A stretch of DNA of 5,598 bases from Planctomycetota bacterium (GTDB taxonomy: Bacteria; Planctomycetota; Planctomycetia; Isosphaerales; Isosphaeraceae): positions 1 through 5,598 of the forward strand of contig JAKAUH010000624.1 of assembly GCA_021818605.1 (NCBI GenBank). Direction: 5' to 3'. Below the pieces are notes generated by a model, which was not told the DNA's origin, searched no databases, and saw only the letters and a program-made list of their open reading frames with translations. Every line of letters starts with the position of its first letter. The stretch's first letter is position 1. Shown here piece by piece: positions 1 to 5,598 of this stretch. The translations under genes and the position numbers were made by a program.

Positions 1-150
1 GGCGCGCCCGTCGGCGTTCTCGCGACCCAGCCACGCTCTCTTGTATGGTTCGACATCGGGATACTTTACAATGACGTGCCATGGATGCCCCAGGCGCGGG
101 CGATCCATTCGCGGGACATCCCCGGCCGGAACAGATCAACGGAAACCGCC

Positions 151-154
151 GGAG
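151..154 (+). promoter_or_regulatory. Ribosome binding site for the 189-residue protein
   Basis: GGAG lies 9 bases upstream of the ATG at 164. It is the main reason for choosing that start over the upstream in-frame TTG at 41, which has no such motif in front of it. Confidence 0.5.
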
Positions 155-163
155 TTCGCGAGC

Positions 164-733
164 ATGAACACGACCGAACTGGTGTCGCAATTCTCGATCA
201 ATCGGCTCGACGGGGAAAACGTGCCCGAGGATCTGCGTATCCTCGTGCATCACCGCGACGAGCTGGCCGCTCGCACCGGGATGAGGCTGGTCGCCGAGGA
301 GGACTGGTCCCCCTGGCTGGATACGGGCGCGCTGGCCCGCTCGATCCAGTCCGACCCCGAGGCCGCGGCGCGGATTCGCGCCACGGCCGAGGTTGCCCGC
401 CTGATCGCCTTCGTCGCCGAGGACGATCAGGGCCAGTACCTGGGCTACTGGCGCGGTCCGACCCGGCGGAAGATCACCCGGTCCCCGCTCGTCCTGCTCG
501 ACGAGACCGGCCAGTTCCACCTCTGCGTCGGCTCCAGCTTCGCCGAGGCGATCCTCGAGCGCGCCTACGGCGGCGACGACTTCCACTCCCTCCGCGACTG
601 GCTCGGGTCGGTCGGGATTCCCATCACCTGGGACACCCCCAACCAGTTGACCTTCCCCCACGAGCGCACCCCGCCCAGGGAGATGCACCGCCGGCTAATC
701 GACGAGTATCGCCGCTCGCTGCTGTCGAGTTGA
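164..733 (+). CDS. Hypothetical soluble protein, possibly a distant SMI1/KNR4 (SUKH)-like fold
   Basis: I do not recognise this 189-residue protein with certainty. It has no signal peptide or membrane segment, so it is probably cytoplasmic. The first half is charged and helical (residues 20-80). Next comes a likely beta-rich core: residues 80-96 (LIAFVAEDDQGQYLGYW), then SPLVLLD at 107-113 and a G-S-S-F-A-E-A-I-L stretch at 123-131. A strand with a D-x-x-G-x-Y/F turn, then a proline and hydrophobic strand, then a short strand leading into an S-F-x-x-x-L helix is the pattern of the C-terminal half of SUKH/SMI1-KNR4 domains. The usual N-terminal part of that family (a G-x-x-L-P motif and an NG) is not visible, so this assignment is only an inference. 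The tail (residues 140-189) is rich in Arg, Pro and Trp. The ATG at 164 was chosen for its GGAG site; the open frame reaches back to a TTG at 41, but that extension looks non-coding. A TACAAT sequence at 67-72 resembles a -10 box, without a well-spaced -35. The next gene is 211 bases away, so they need not share a transcript. Confidence 0.75.
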   Translation: MNTTELVSQFSINRLDGENVPEDLRILVHHRDELAARTGMRLVAEEDWSPWLDTGALARSIQSDPEAAARIRATAEVARLIAFVAEDDQGQYLGYWRGPTRRKITRSPLVLLDETGQFHLCVGSSFAEAILERAYGGDDFHSLRDWLGSVGIPITWDTPNQLTFPHERTPPREMHRRLIDEYRRSLLSS

Positions 734-783
734 TCCTTCGTTCGAGAGTGGAAGCGGCTCACTCACGCTTCGCCGAAACGTCA

Positions 784-813
784 TTGCTGTTTCTTGGACA
801 ACCGTCGTAGAAT
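784..813 (+). promoter_or_regulatory. Weak sigma70-type promoter candidate before the membrane-protein gene
   Basis: TTGCTG (784-789) and TAGAAT (808-813) are separated by 18 bases. The -10 matches the consensus at 5 of 6 positions, the -35 only at 3 of 6. If it is used, the transcript would have a leader of roughly 120 bases that includes the inverted repeat at 863-912. A chance match is quite possible. Confidence 0.2.
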
Positions 814-862
814 GACGCCAGAGGGCGAGAAACTCGTGCGGTCTGGTCCCTATGAAGTCCTG

Positions 863-912
863 ACAAAATGGGGACAGGCACCTTGCGGACTCGGAGCCGG
901 TCCCCGTTTTGT
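863..912. repeat. REP-like imperfect inverted repeat
   Basis: The arms are 863-882 (ACAAAATGGGGACAGGCACC) and 893-912, whose reverse complement is ACAAAACGGGGACCGGCTCC. They match at 17 of 20 positions around a 10-base loop, and one mismatch becomes a G-U pair in RNA. The core GGGGACAGGCACC resembles short palindromes that are dispersed in several bacterial phyla and often linked to REP-associated tyrosine transposases. That link is from memory and not shown here, since no transposase gene lies in the window. The element sits in the gap between the two + strand genes and ends 32 bases before the start codon of the membrane protein. It has no T-tract after the stem, so it is not a standard intrinsic terminator. 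Confidence 0.7.
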
Positions 913-932
913 GAGGGTGAGAAAGCCGTGGG

Positions 933-938
933 GGAGGG
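933..938 (+). promoter_or_regulatory. Ribosome binding site for the membrane protein
   Basis: GGAGGG, within a longer purine run, lies 6 bases before the ATG at 945. It supports that start over the internal ATG at 1086, which has only a GGGG close in front of it. Confidence 0.55.
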
Positions 939-944
939 TCGGAC

Positions 945-2438
945 ATGGGTGCACCGTTCGCGGCCGGAGGGCAGGGGACGGAACGCGGGCCGTTGATGGG
1001 ATCGCTGCCGAGGCGAGACGGCCGAGGCGGACCGAGCGGGGAGACGCGGGGCCGAGACGCGGCAAGGCCGCCCGGCTGGGGCCTGATGCGTCTGCTGTAC
1101 ACCAGCAACCCGTTTTACATCCTGAGCGCCGACCTGGTGTTCGCCGGGCTGAGGATGTCGTTCGGCCGGGGAGGTCCCGCGGCCGGGTCATGGGCGCTGG
1201 CGGGCAGCCTGGCGGGCTACACGCTGCTCCTGGCGACGACCGCGTGCCTGTTGATCCGGCTGGGGCGGCTCTGGGACGACCTGCGCACGCTCCTGCTGGT
1301 CATCGTGATCATGTTCCTGGCGATCGCGATGAGCGGCGACGACTTCCTGGCGGCCGACCACAGGAAAGGTGCGCTGGGCTGCGTCATCGGACTGGCGTTC
1401 GCGGCGGGCGTGTCCGAGGTCGTGCTGCACGTCATCCGGCTGCGCCTGCCGGGCTGGTATCGCGCGGCGTATCACGCGATGCTGGCGCTGATGTTCCTCT
1501 ATCCAGTGGCGATGGTGCCGCTGCTGGGCGACCCGGACAATCCTGCGCTCCAGTGGGCGCTTTTTGGCTTCGGGCCGGCCGCCGCGCTGGCGGTGATCCT
1601 GCTGGTCCCGGCGGCGCGGCGGGGTTCCGCGGCCCTGAACAAGAACGGCAGCCCGTGGCGATGGCCGCTGTATCCCTGGTCGTTGTTCGTGGTGCTGGCC
1701 GGCGGACTCTGCGTCCGCGCCTGGTCGCTCTGCGTCTCGTTTCACTACGTTGAGGGGAGCCGATCGGTTTTCGGACCGTATTTCCTCGTCCCGATCGGGC
1801 TGGCGGCCGCCCTGGTCTGGATGGAGATCGGCCTGGCATCGCGGGCGCCCCGCATGTCGGCCTCGGCGTGCTTTGTGCCGATGGTCCTCGTCCTGCTCGC
1901 GGCTCTGGGTCATCGCGACGAGCCGGTCTACGCGGGCTTCCTCGACCGGTTCATGGAGACGTTCGGCGGCTCGCCGGCTTACCTGACCGCGCTCGCAGCG
2001 GTCGCGTTCCTGGCGTATGCCGGATACCGCGGCGTACGCGCCGGCGTCGAGCTGCTGCCCGCGAGTCTGATCGTGCTCGCACTCGTCGGTCCGCGAACGA
2101 TCGGCTTCGACAGCCTGACCTGGCCGCGCGCCGTGCCGATGGCGCTGGCGGCGATCGTGCTGGCCGCGAACGCCTGGCACTGCCGGGATTGGTATCGGGC
2201 GATCCTGGCCGTCGCGTGCGTGGCGCAGTGCGGATCGCGGGCCTATTCCCGCCTGCGCGACGCAGTCGTCGGCCTGGATTTCGTCGTCTTCGGCCTGCTG
2301 TTCTTCGCGATGGCGGCCTCGATCAGCCTGCGGAAGGCGGGCCTGTGGCCGCGCGCCGGGTCGAGGGGGTACAACCCGCGGCAGGCCGCCGAGCCGCGGC
2401 CGGCCGAGTTGTCACAGGCGGGGCATCCTGGCGGGTAG
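945..2438 (+). CDS. Polytopic inner-membrane protein of unknown function (about 12-13 membrane segments)
   Basis: This 497-residue protein is dominated by hydrophobic stretches. Clear membrane segments lie at about residues 82-106, 113-130, 138-160, 172-190 and 198-220, and a further series runs to a last one close to the C-terminus, where G-L-D-F-V-V-F-G-L-L-F-F is followed by an I-S-L-R-K-A-G motif and a Pro/Arg-rich cytoplasmic-type tail. The segment after Met48 begins R-L-L-Y-T-S-N-P-F-Y; from memory, similar openings occur in uncharacterised planctomycete membrane proteins. No transporter, kinase or enzyme signature is visible, so no function is assigned. Residues 1-47 are Gly/Arg/Pro-rich and look unlike the rest. 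The start at 945 is kept for its strong ribosome site, but 1086 would give a 450-residue protein beginning right at the conserved part. The gene is probably transcribed alone and converges on the ThuA gene. Confidence 0.85.
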   Translation: MGAPFAAGGQGTERGPLMGSLPRRDGRGGPSGETRGRDAARPPGWGLMRLLYTSNPFYILSADLVFAGLRMSFGRGGPAAGSWALAGSLAGYTLLLATTACLLIRLGRLWDDLRTLLLVIVIMFLAIAMSGDDFLAADHRKGALGCVIGLAFAAGVSEVVLHVIRLRLPGWYRAAYHAMLALMFLYPVAMVPLLGDPDNPALQWALFGFGPAAALAVILLVPAARRGSAALNKNGSPWRWPLYPWSLFVVLAGGLCVRAWSLCVSFHYVEGSRSVFGPYFLVPIGLAAALVWMEIGLASRAPRMSASACFVPMVLVLLAALGHRDEPVYAGFLDRFMETFGGSPAYLTALAAVAFLAYAGYRGVRAGVELLPASLIVLALVGPRTIGFDSLTWPRAVPMALAAIVLAANAWHCRDWYRAILAVACVAQCGSRAYSRLRDAVVGLDFVVFGLLFFAMAASISLRKAGLWPRAGSRGYNPRQAAEPRPAELSQAGHPGG

Positions 2439-2460
2439 CGCCCGCCCGCAACGCGGGCGC
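2438..2460. terminator. GC-rich hairpin between convergent genes, possible bidirectional terminator
   Basis: GCGCCCGC (2438-2445) pairs perfectly with GCGGGCGC (2453-2460) around a 7-base loop. The stem starts on the last base of the TAG stop of the membrane-protein gene and lies in the 77-base gap before the stop of the converging ThuA gene. There is no T-tract on either side, so it is not a classical intrinsic terminator. It may stall transcription, protect 3' ends or be a dispersed palindrome. A second, weaker stem (GTCGG 2496-2500 with CCGAC 2508-2512) lies closer to the ThuA stop. Confidence 0.4.
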
Positions 2461-2515
2461 CCCCCATCCGGCCCGGTGACCGATGGTCGTCGGGGGTCGG
2501 GCTTCAACCGACGGC

Positions 2516-3412
2516 TCAGCGACCCTTGCGATCGAGGTTCTCCCTGAGTTCGTCGTCGCTAACGGTGGTCTCAGCTCCCTGGGCCGGCACGTCCTGCTTC
2601 GCGGTCCAGAGGATCGCGTTGAGCACGAGCTTGCGGAAGTTGGGGTCGCCCCAGTTCTTGTGGAAGTGGGCGCCGGTGAACCCGAAGCCTCGGCCGCCGT
2701 CGGGCCGCTCGACGGCCCAGGCGAGCACCTCATCGCGACCTTTCGCCTGGACAATGTGCGACATCGGACCGCGCGGCGAGGATGAATGCCCCTCGCGGGT
2801 CCGGTCGTCCGGCTTCGCCACGACGATCGGCGTGATCCCCTTCATCTCAGGGCGGAAGCGGATGCTGAAGTACCATTCGTCATTGAGCGCGAACGGCTTG
2901 ACGCCCTGGGTGATCGGATGGGTCGGCAGGCTCTGAACGTCGGCCTTCCAGTGGGGATTGGTCGAGAATCCGGTCTCGTAATAGCCGCCGATCCAGTCGA
3001 GGAACTGCGGTCCGCCCTTATCTTTTGGGACCTCGACAGCGTAGTGCAGACACACCAGGCCGACGCCCTGGTCCATTAGCTTCTGGAGCTTCTGCAGATG
3101 GTCCTTGTGGATCATGGGATGGCCGCCGCCGCCGTCCATGAAGAAGACCAGGGTCTTCGCGCTGTCGAAAACGGACTCATCCCCGGGCCAGCCGCCAGTA
3201 ACGACGACCGGCTCGATGCCCGGGATTTGCGAGAGGCATTTCGCCAGCAGCTTGCAGCCGGCGTTGAACTCGTGCTCGCCAGGCCCGTGGCTGGGTCGGC
3301 CGGCGACCAGGACGACCTTCGCGCCCTTCGCCGCCCGACCCGGCGCCGCGAAGGCACCGCTCGTCGCGACCAGGAGAGACAGGGCGAGTATCGCCGCGAT
3401 ACGCGTCTTCAT
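2516..3412 (-). CDS. Exported ThuA-domain protein (trehalose-utilisation family)
   Basis: The protein has 298 residues. It begins with a Sec-type signal peptide: MKTR, a hydrophobic core at residues 5-19 and a probable cleavage after A-F-A (residue 22). The ThuA domain, with a fold related to class I glutamine amidotransferases, spans about residues 30-275. It opens with KVVLVAG (32-38) and then H-G-P-G-E-H-E-F-N-A-G (42-52). Then come VFFMDGGGGHP (89-99), GVGLVCLHYAVEVP (116-129), a G-G-Y-Y-E motif (142-146), H-P-I-T (165-168) and N-D-E-W-Y (177-181). C121 sits where glutamine amidotransferases carry their nucleophile; whether it is catalytic is unknown. Rhizobial ThuA takes part in trehalose and sucrose use through 3-keto sugars, so a sugar-related periplasmic role is a reasonable inference. 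The start at 3412 was chosen because it creates the signal peptide and has GAGG 10 bases upstream; the frame stays open further upstream, but that part runs through a repeat. The gene follows the oxidoreductase gene on the same strand after 317 bases. The C-terminal tail is charged. Confidence 0.9.
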   Translation of the reverse strand: MKTRIAAILALSLLVATSGAFAAPGRAAKGAKVVLVAGRPSHGPGEHEFNAGCKLLAKCLSQIPGIEPVVVTGGWPGDESVFDSAKTLVFFMDGGGGHPMIHKDHLQKLQKLMDQGVGLVCLHYAVEVPKDKGGPQFLDWIGGYYETGFSTNPHWKADVQSLPTHPITQGVKPFALNDEWYFSIRFRPEMKGITPIVVAKPDDRTREGHSSSPRGPMSHIVQAKGRDEVLAWAVERPDGGRGFGFTGAHFHKNWGDPNFRKLVLNAILWTAKQDVPAQGAETTVSDDELRENLDRKGR

Positions 3413-3729
3413 GAGAAAGGTGCCTCGTTGGGATTCGGTGGATCTGTACGATCGGGGTCTCGATCGACCCGGACTCAAGACCGCGAGGGATGAAGACATG
3501 ACGAGTCCGGCATCGCGACGCCCGACCCGCCGGAGGATTCTGGACCGGGCGAACGCTGTCCGCTCCGGTTGCTCCGATTCAGACCAACTCAGACGCTGTA
3601 TGGAAGTCAAGTGCGGAGTGCGGACAACGAAGGCCGAATGGGTCGAACGCAGGACATCGCGTGGCATGGCGAATTCCGCCATCCTCACTCCGTACTCCGC
3701 ACTCCGCACTCCGATTTTTTCACGAGTGC
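3413..3729. other. Gene-free gap between oxidoreductase and ThuA genes
   Basis: No coding potential is supported here. The oxidoreductase-proximal part (3610-3720) is the repeat element described separately. The ThuA-proximal part (3413-3609) contains a small stem, GGGTC (3455-3459) with GACCC (3466-3470), and no convincing promoter for the ThuA gene. A TTGACT read on the minus strand at the repeat edge lacks a good -10 partner. The length of the gap leaves open whether ThuA is co-transcribed with the oxidoreductase gene. Confidence 0.5.
3610..3720. repeat. Palindromic heptamer-repeat element (GCGGAGT type)
   Basis: A 15-base arm at 3610-3624 (AGTGCGGAGTGCGGA) is perfectly complementary to 3696-3710. 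The right arm lies in a tandem array: ACTCCGT, ACTCCGC, ACTCCGC and ACTCCG at 3687-3713. Between the arms is a further hairpin, ATGGCG (3666-3671) with CGCCAT (3677-3682) around AATTC. The stretch AAGGCCGAATG after the left arm looks like a decayed copy of the array side. Read on the minus strand in the ThuA frame, the array gives G-V-R-S-A-E-Y-G-V-R. That peptide pattern is familiar from spurious proteins predicted over this kind of dispersed intergenic repeat in other genomes (from memory). A run of six T follows on the + strand, where no gene would use it. Confidence 0.7.
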
Positions 3730-5022
3730 TCAGCTCAGCTCGTACGACCCGGGACGGGGCACGGCGCCTTCCTTCATCGGGCCCCAGGCGAGGTGCTTGG
3801 GGAAGGTATCGTGATGCGAGTGAAGCGCCTTCTCCCAGGTCACTTCCTTGCCGCTGTACGCCGAGTCGCGGCCCATGATGGCCGTCAGCGTGCTCTGCGC
3901 CACCTGCCTGAGCTCGTTGATCTGCTTGCCGGACGTGATCGCCTCGAGCAGGTCGATGTGCTCCTGAACGTACGGGTTGGTCTCGTGCTGGATCCGGATG
4001 CGGTCCTTGACTGCGCCGGTGAACCGGAAATCGCTGTTCCACGTCCCCTTCGAGCCGACGATCGTCTCGGAGACGTTGTTGGCGCAGCCCTCGATCTGCC
4101 GGGCCATGCTCAGGATGTGCACGCCGCCGGGGAACTCGTAGTCGACGGCGAAGTGGTCGTAGCTCTGACCGCGCTCGGGCTCGTCGTGGACCTGCCGGCC
4201 GCCCATGCCGACGGCCCTGATCGGGTGGTGTCCCAACGCCCAGATCGCCACGTCGAGGTTGTGAACGTGCTGTTCGACGATATGGTCACCGCAGAGCCAG
4301 AGGAAGTGATACCAGTTGCGGATCTGGTACTCGGTATCGTTCCAGCCGGGCTGACGCCCATGCGCCCAGATGTCGCCCTGGTTCCAGTAGACCCGGGCGG
4401 TGATCAGGTCGCCGATGGCCCCGTCGTGGATCCGCTTCATGCTCTCGAGGTAGCGGGCCTGGTGGCGGCGCTGGGTACCGGCGACGACGCAGAGCTTCTT
4501 CTTCTGCGCCTCGTCGTAGGCGGCGAGCACCTTGCGGATGCCGGGGCCGTCGACGCCGACCGGCTTCTCGGTGAACAGGTTCTTGCCGGCCTTGATCACG
4601 GCCTCGATGTGCCCCGGCCGGAAGCCCGGCGGGGTGGCGAGGATCACCAGATCGCAGCAGTCGATGACCTTCTGGTAGGCGTCGAACCCGACGAAGCAGC
4701 GCTCGTCGGAGACGTCGAACTTCTCGCGACAGTGGCGGTTGTTCCGCAGGCTCTCGCGGGAGTTCTTGAGGTGCTCGGGGAACACGTCGGCCATCGCGTG
4801 CAGCTTGATGTTGTACGTGGTGCCGGCCGCCTCGCAGATGTTCTCGGCGGCGCCGGTGCCGCGACCGCCGCAGCCGACCAGACCAACCTTGATGACATCG
4901 CTGCCGGCCGCATGGGCGTTGTTCAGCAGGCCCAGGCCGAGAGTGGCCGACGCCGCCGTCGAGGTCCGAAGGAAGTCACGCCGCGTTGCGGAAAGGCCTT
5001 GGAAGGTGCCTGGCTCGGTCAT
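3730..5022 (-). CDS. Tat-exported Gfo/Idh/MocA-family oxidoreductase
   Basis: This is a 430-residue NAD(P)-dependent sugar or polyol dehydrogenase-type protein. It starts with a twin-arginine signal: T-R-R-D-F-L-R at 13-19, a hydrophobic stretch and a cleavage site after A-H-A (38). Tat export fits a protein that folds around its cofactor before transport. The Rossmann domain follows, with VGLVGCGGRGTG (46-57), an acidic D79 at the end of the second strand (suggesting NAD over NADP), LATPP (128-132) and the family EKP motif (152-154). The C-terminal substrate domain includes C-G-D-H-I-V-E-Q-H-V-H-N-L-D (244-257), the likely active-site helix with H247 and H254. The length is normal for exported planctomycete members. 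The ATG at 5022 has AGGAG 7 bases upstream and gives a complete Tat signal; the frame continues upstream, but only as a shadow of the SUMF1-like gene. The substrate cannot be read from sequence. The neighbouring ThuA gene suggests a 3-keto-sugar theme, by analogy to rhizobial ThuB. Confidence 0.93.
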   Translation of the reverse strand: MTEPGTFQGLSATRRDFLRTSTAASATLGLGLLNNAHAAGSDVIKVGLVGCGGRGTGAAENICEAAGTTYNIKLHAMADVFPEHLKNSRESLRNNRHCREKFDVSDERCFVGFDAYQKVIDCCDLVILATPPGFRPGHIEAVIKAGKNLFTEKPVGVDGPGIRKVLAAYDEAQKKKLCVVAGTQRRHQARYLESMKRIHDGAIGDLITARVYWNQGDIWAHGRQPGWNDTEYQIRNWYHFLWLCGDHIVEQHVHNLDVAIWALGHHPIRAVGMGGRQVHDEPERGQSYDHFAVDYEFPGGVHILSMARQIEGCANNVSETIVGSKGTWNSDFRFTGAVKDRIRIQHETNPYVQEHIDLLEAITSGKQINELRQVAQSTLTAIMGRDSAYSGKEVTWEKALHSHHDTFPKHLAWGPMKEGAVPRPGSYELS

Positions 5023-5029
5023 GGTGCGT

Positions 5030-5034
5030 CTCCT
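5030..5034 (-). promoter_or_regulatory. Ribosome binding site for the oxidoreductase
   Basis: AGGAG on the minus strand lies 7 bases before the ATG at 5022. It fixes the start so that the protein begins with its twin-arginine signal. Confidence 0.65.
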
Positions 5035-5193
5035 GGTTGGGACTCTCGGGAGGGAGGAATGCATGCCGGGAACTCGCGGCCCCGGTCTGGAAAGCTTGCA
5101 CCGTTTCGTCGGCCGGATCAAGGGCCGGGCGAGGAGACTGCCTCGACCAGCCCGGAGGAATCCGTCGATCGATCTCGCTGACCGAGGCCGCAA

Positions 5194-5216
5194 TGTCGGG
5201 CAGGGACGCCCGGACA
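5194..5216 (-). terminator. Possible terminator hairpin after the SUMF1-like gene
   Basis: TGTCGGGC (5194-5201) pairs with GCCCGGACA (5208-5216) with a one-base bulge and a 6-base loop. It lies 12 bases downstream of the TAG stop of the SUMF1-like gene on the minus strand. No T-tract follows, so it is a weak candidate, and the oxidoreductase gene could still be reached by read-through. Confidence 0.25.
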
Positions 5217-5228
5217 CGACGTCCTGGC

Positions 5229-5598
5229 CTAGCGCGTTCCCTTGCCCTTGACGACCTGCGACTTGAGGCCCCGCAGGTTCTCCTGCTCGACGAGCGGGCG
5301 GACAATGCGGAAGCCGACAAAGGTCGCATCGGTGTGCCACCAGATGCTCTGGGGACGATTGGGGTCCTGGACGCTGTACTCGGGGTTCGACCCCCGGCGG
5401 GCGGCGCTGCGGAGCTTGTCGGCGTCGTCGTCCCACGAGCCGCCGCGAACGACGTAGGAATACTCCCTGGCCTCGGGCAGGATCACGGGGCCGAGCGTGG
5501 TCTTGCTGGTCGAGAAGATCTTGTAGGTGGCGGCCTTGTAATGGTCGACGCACCACTCGGCGACGTTGCCGTGCATGTCATAAAGCCCCCAGGGATTC
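5229..5598 (-). CDS. SUMF1/FGE-sulfatase-domain protein, C-terminal part (cut by window edge)
   Basis: Only the last 123 residues are in the window; the gene enters from the right edge and ends at TAG 5229-5231. The visible part starts with N-P-W-G-L-Y-D-M-H-G-N-V-A-E-W-C-V-D, the hallmark of the formylglycine-generating-enzyme (FGE) fold. V-R-G-G-S-W follows, then a conserved S-A-A-R-R and a closing F-V-G-F-R-I-V-R-P. In true FGE enzymes two cysteines follow the R-G-G-S motif (C336 and C341 in human SUMF1) and bind copper for sulfatase activation. Here that stretch reads D-D-D-A-D-K-L-R, with no cysteine. The protein is therefore probably a non-catalytic relative; such domains are common in planctomycetes in binding or other enzymatic roles. 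A short basic tail ends in K-G-K-G-T-R. Whether the missing N-terminal part carries a signal peptide or other domains cannot be seen. The oxidoreductase gene starts 206 bases downstream on the same strand. Confidence 0.9.
   Translation of the reverse strand, partial: NPWGLYDMHGNVAEWCVDHYKAATYKIFSTSKTTLGPVILPEAREYSYVVRGGSWDDDADKLRSAARRGSNPEYSVQDPNRPQSIWWHTDATFVGFRIVRPLVEQENLRGLKSQVVKGKGTR

Noticed and set aside
746..771. Hairpins after the first gene (GAGTG/CACTC and GAAGCG/CGCTTC)
   Set aside because: The stems are only 5-6 bp, mutually exclusive and not followed by a T-tract, so they are within chance expectation.
794..1753. 319-codon + strand frame overlapping the membrane-protein gene
   Set aside because: Its product is Arg/Gly/Pro-rich without motifs and runs across the REP-like palindrome; the overlapping frame encodes clear membrane segments.
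1188..2180. 330-codon minus-strand frame inside the membrane-protein gene
   Set aside because: The translation is an Arg/Gln/His-rich low-complexity chain, typical of an antisense shadow of hydrophobic codons in GC-rich DNA.
3687..3713. CRISPR-like or satellite array
   Set aside because: The units are 7 bases long and directly adjacent, without spacers, so this is a short tandem repeat in a palindromic element and not a CRISPR array.
3696..3720. Intrinsic terminator formed by the repeat arm and the T-run at 3715-3720
   Set aside because: The T-run is on the + strand, while the flanking genes are transcribed from the minus strand. The stem would need a loop of about 71 bases.
3413..4042. N-terminal extension of the ThuA frame upstream of its signal peptide
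   Set aside because: The frame stays open by chance through the heptamer repeat and into the oxidoreductase gene. The internal start at 3412 gives a proper signal peptide.
3661..5181. Long open frame (506 codons) on the + strand antisense to the oxidoreductase gene
   Set aside because: It mirrors a strongly supported Gfo/Idh/MocA gene, and its translation is a Val/Ala/Asp/Leu-rich sequence without domains, as expected from the antisense of GC-rich coding DNA.
5023..5556. N-terminal extension of the oxidoreductase frame to 5556
   Set aside because: It overlaps the SUMF1-like gene in another frame and would bury the Tat signal and the AGGAG ribosome site.

Overview
The window is GC-rich DNA from what looks like a planctomycete, most likely of the Isosphaeraceae type. 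This is inferred from three things: exported Gfo/Idh/MocA and ThuA proteins next to a formylglycine-generating-enzyme-like (SUMF1-like) protein; a long multi-pass membrane protein whose conserved part starts with a Y-T-S-N-P-F-Y motif; and short palindromic intergenic repeats. No phage, transposase, CRISPR or RNA gene was found.

Layout. Positions 1-163 hold no gene I can support. Two genes lie on the + strand: a 189-residue soluble protein of unknown function (164-733) and a polytopic membrane protein of about 12-13 segments (945-2438). The 211-base gap between them contains a REP-like inverted repeat (863-912). The membrane gene converges on a minus-strand group across a 77-base gap, which contains a perfect 8-bp GC hairpin starting on the last base of its stop codon. 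The minus-strand group, in order of transcription (right to left), is a SUMF1-like protein cut by the right edge (5229-5598), a Tat-exported Gfo/Idh/MocA oxidoreductase (3730-5022) and a Sec-exported ThuA-domain protein (2516-3412). The 317-base gap between the oxidoreductase and ThuA genes carries a palindromic element built from 7-base GCGGAGT-type repeats.

How the genes may work together. A ThuA protein beside a Gfo/Idh/MocA dehydrogenase recalls the thuA/thuB pair of rhizobia, which oxidises disaccharides at the 3-position. Here both proteins carry export signals, so the chemistry would take place outside the cytoplasm. The SUMF1-like protein lacks the usual catalytic cysteines in its visible part, so it is probably not a sulfatase activator. 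The two + strand genes show no clear link to this theme. I see no complete new system. The best leads are the two repeat elements and the exported ThuA/oxidoreductase pair.
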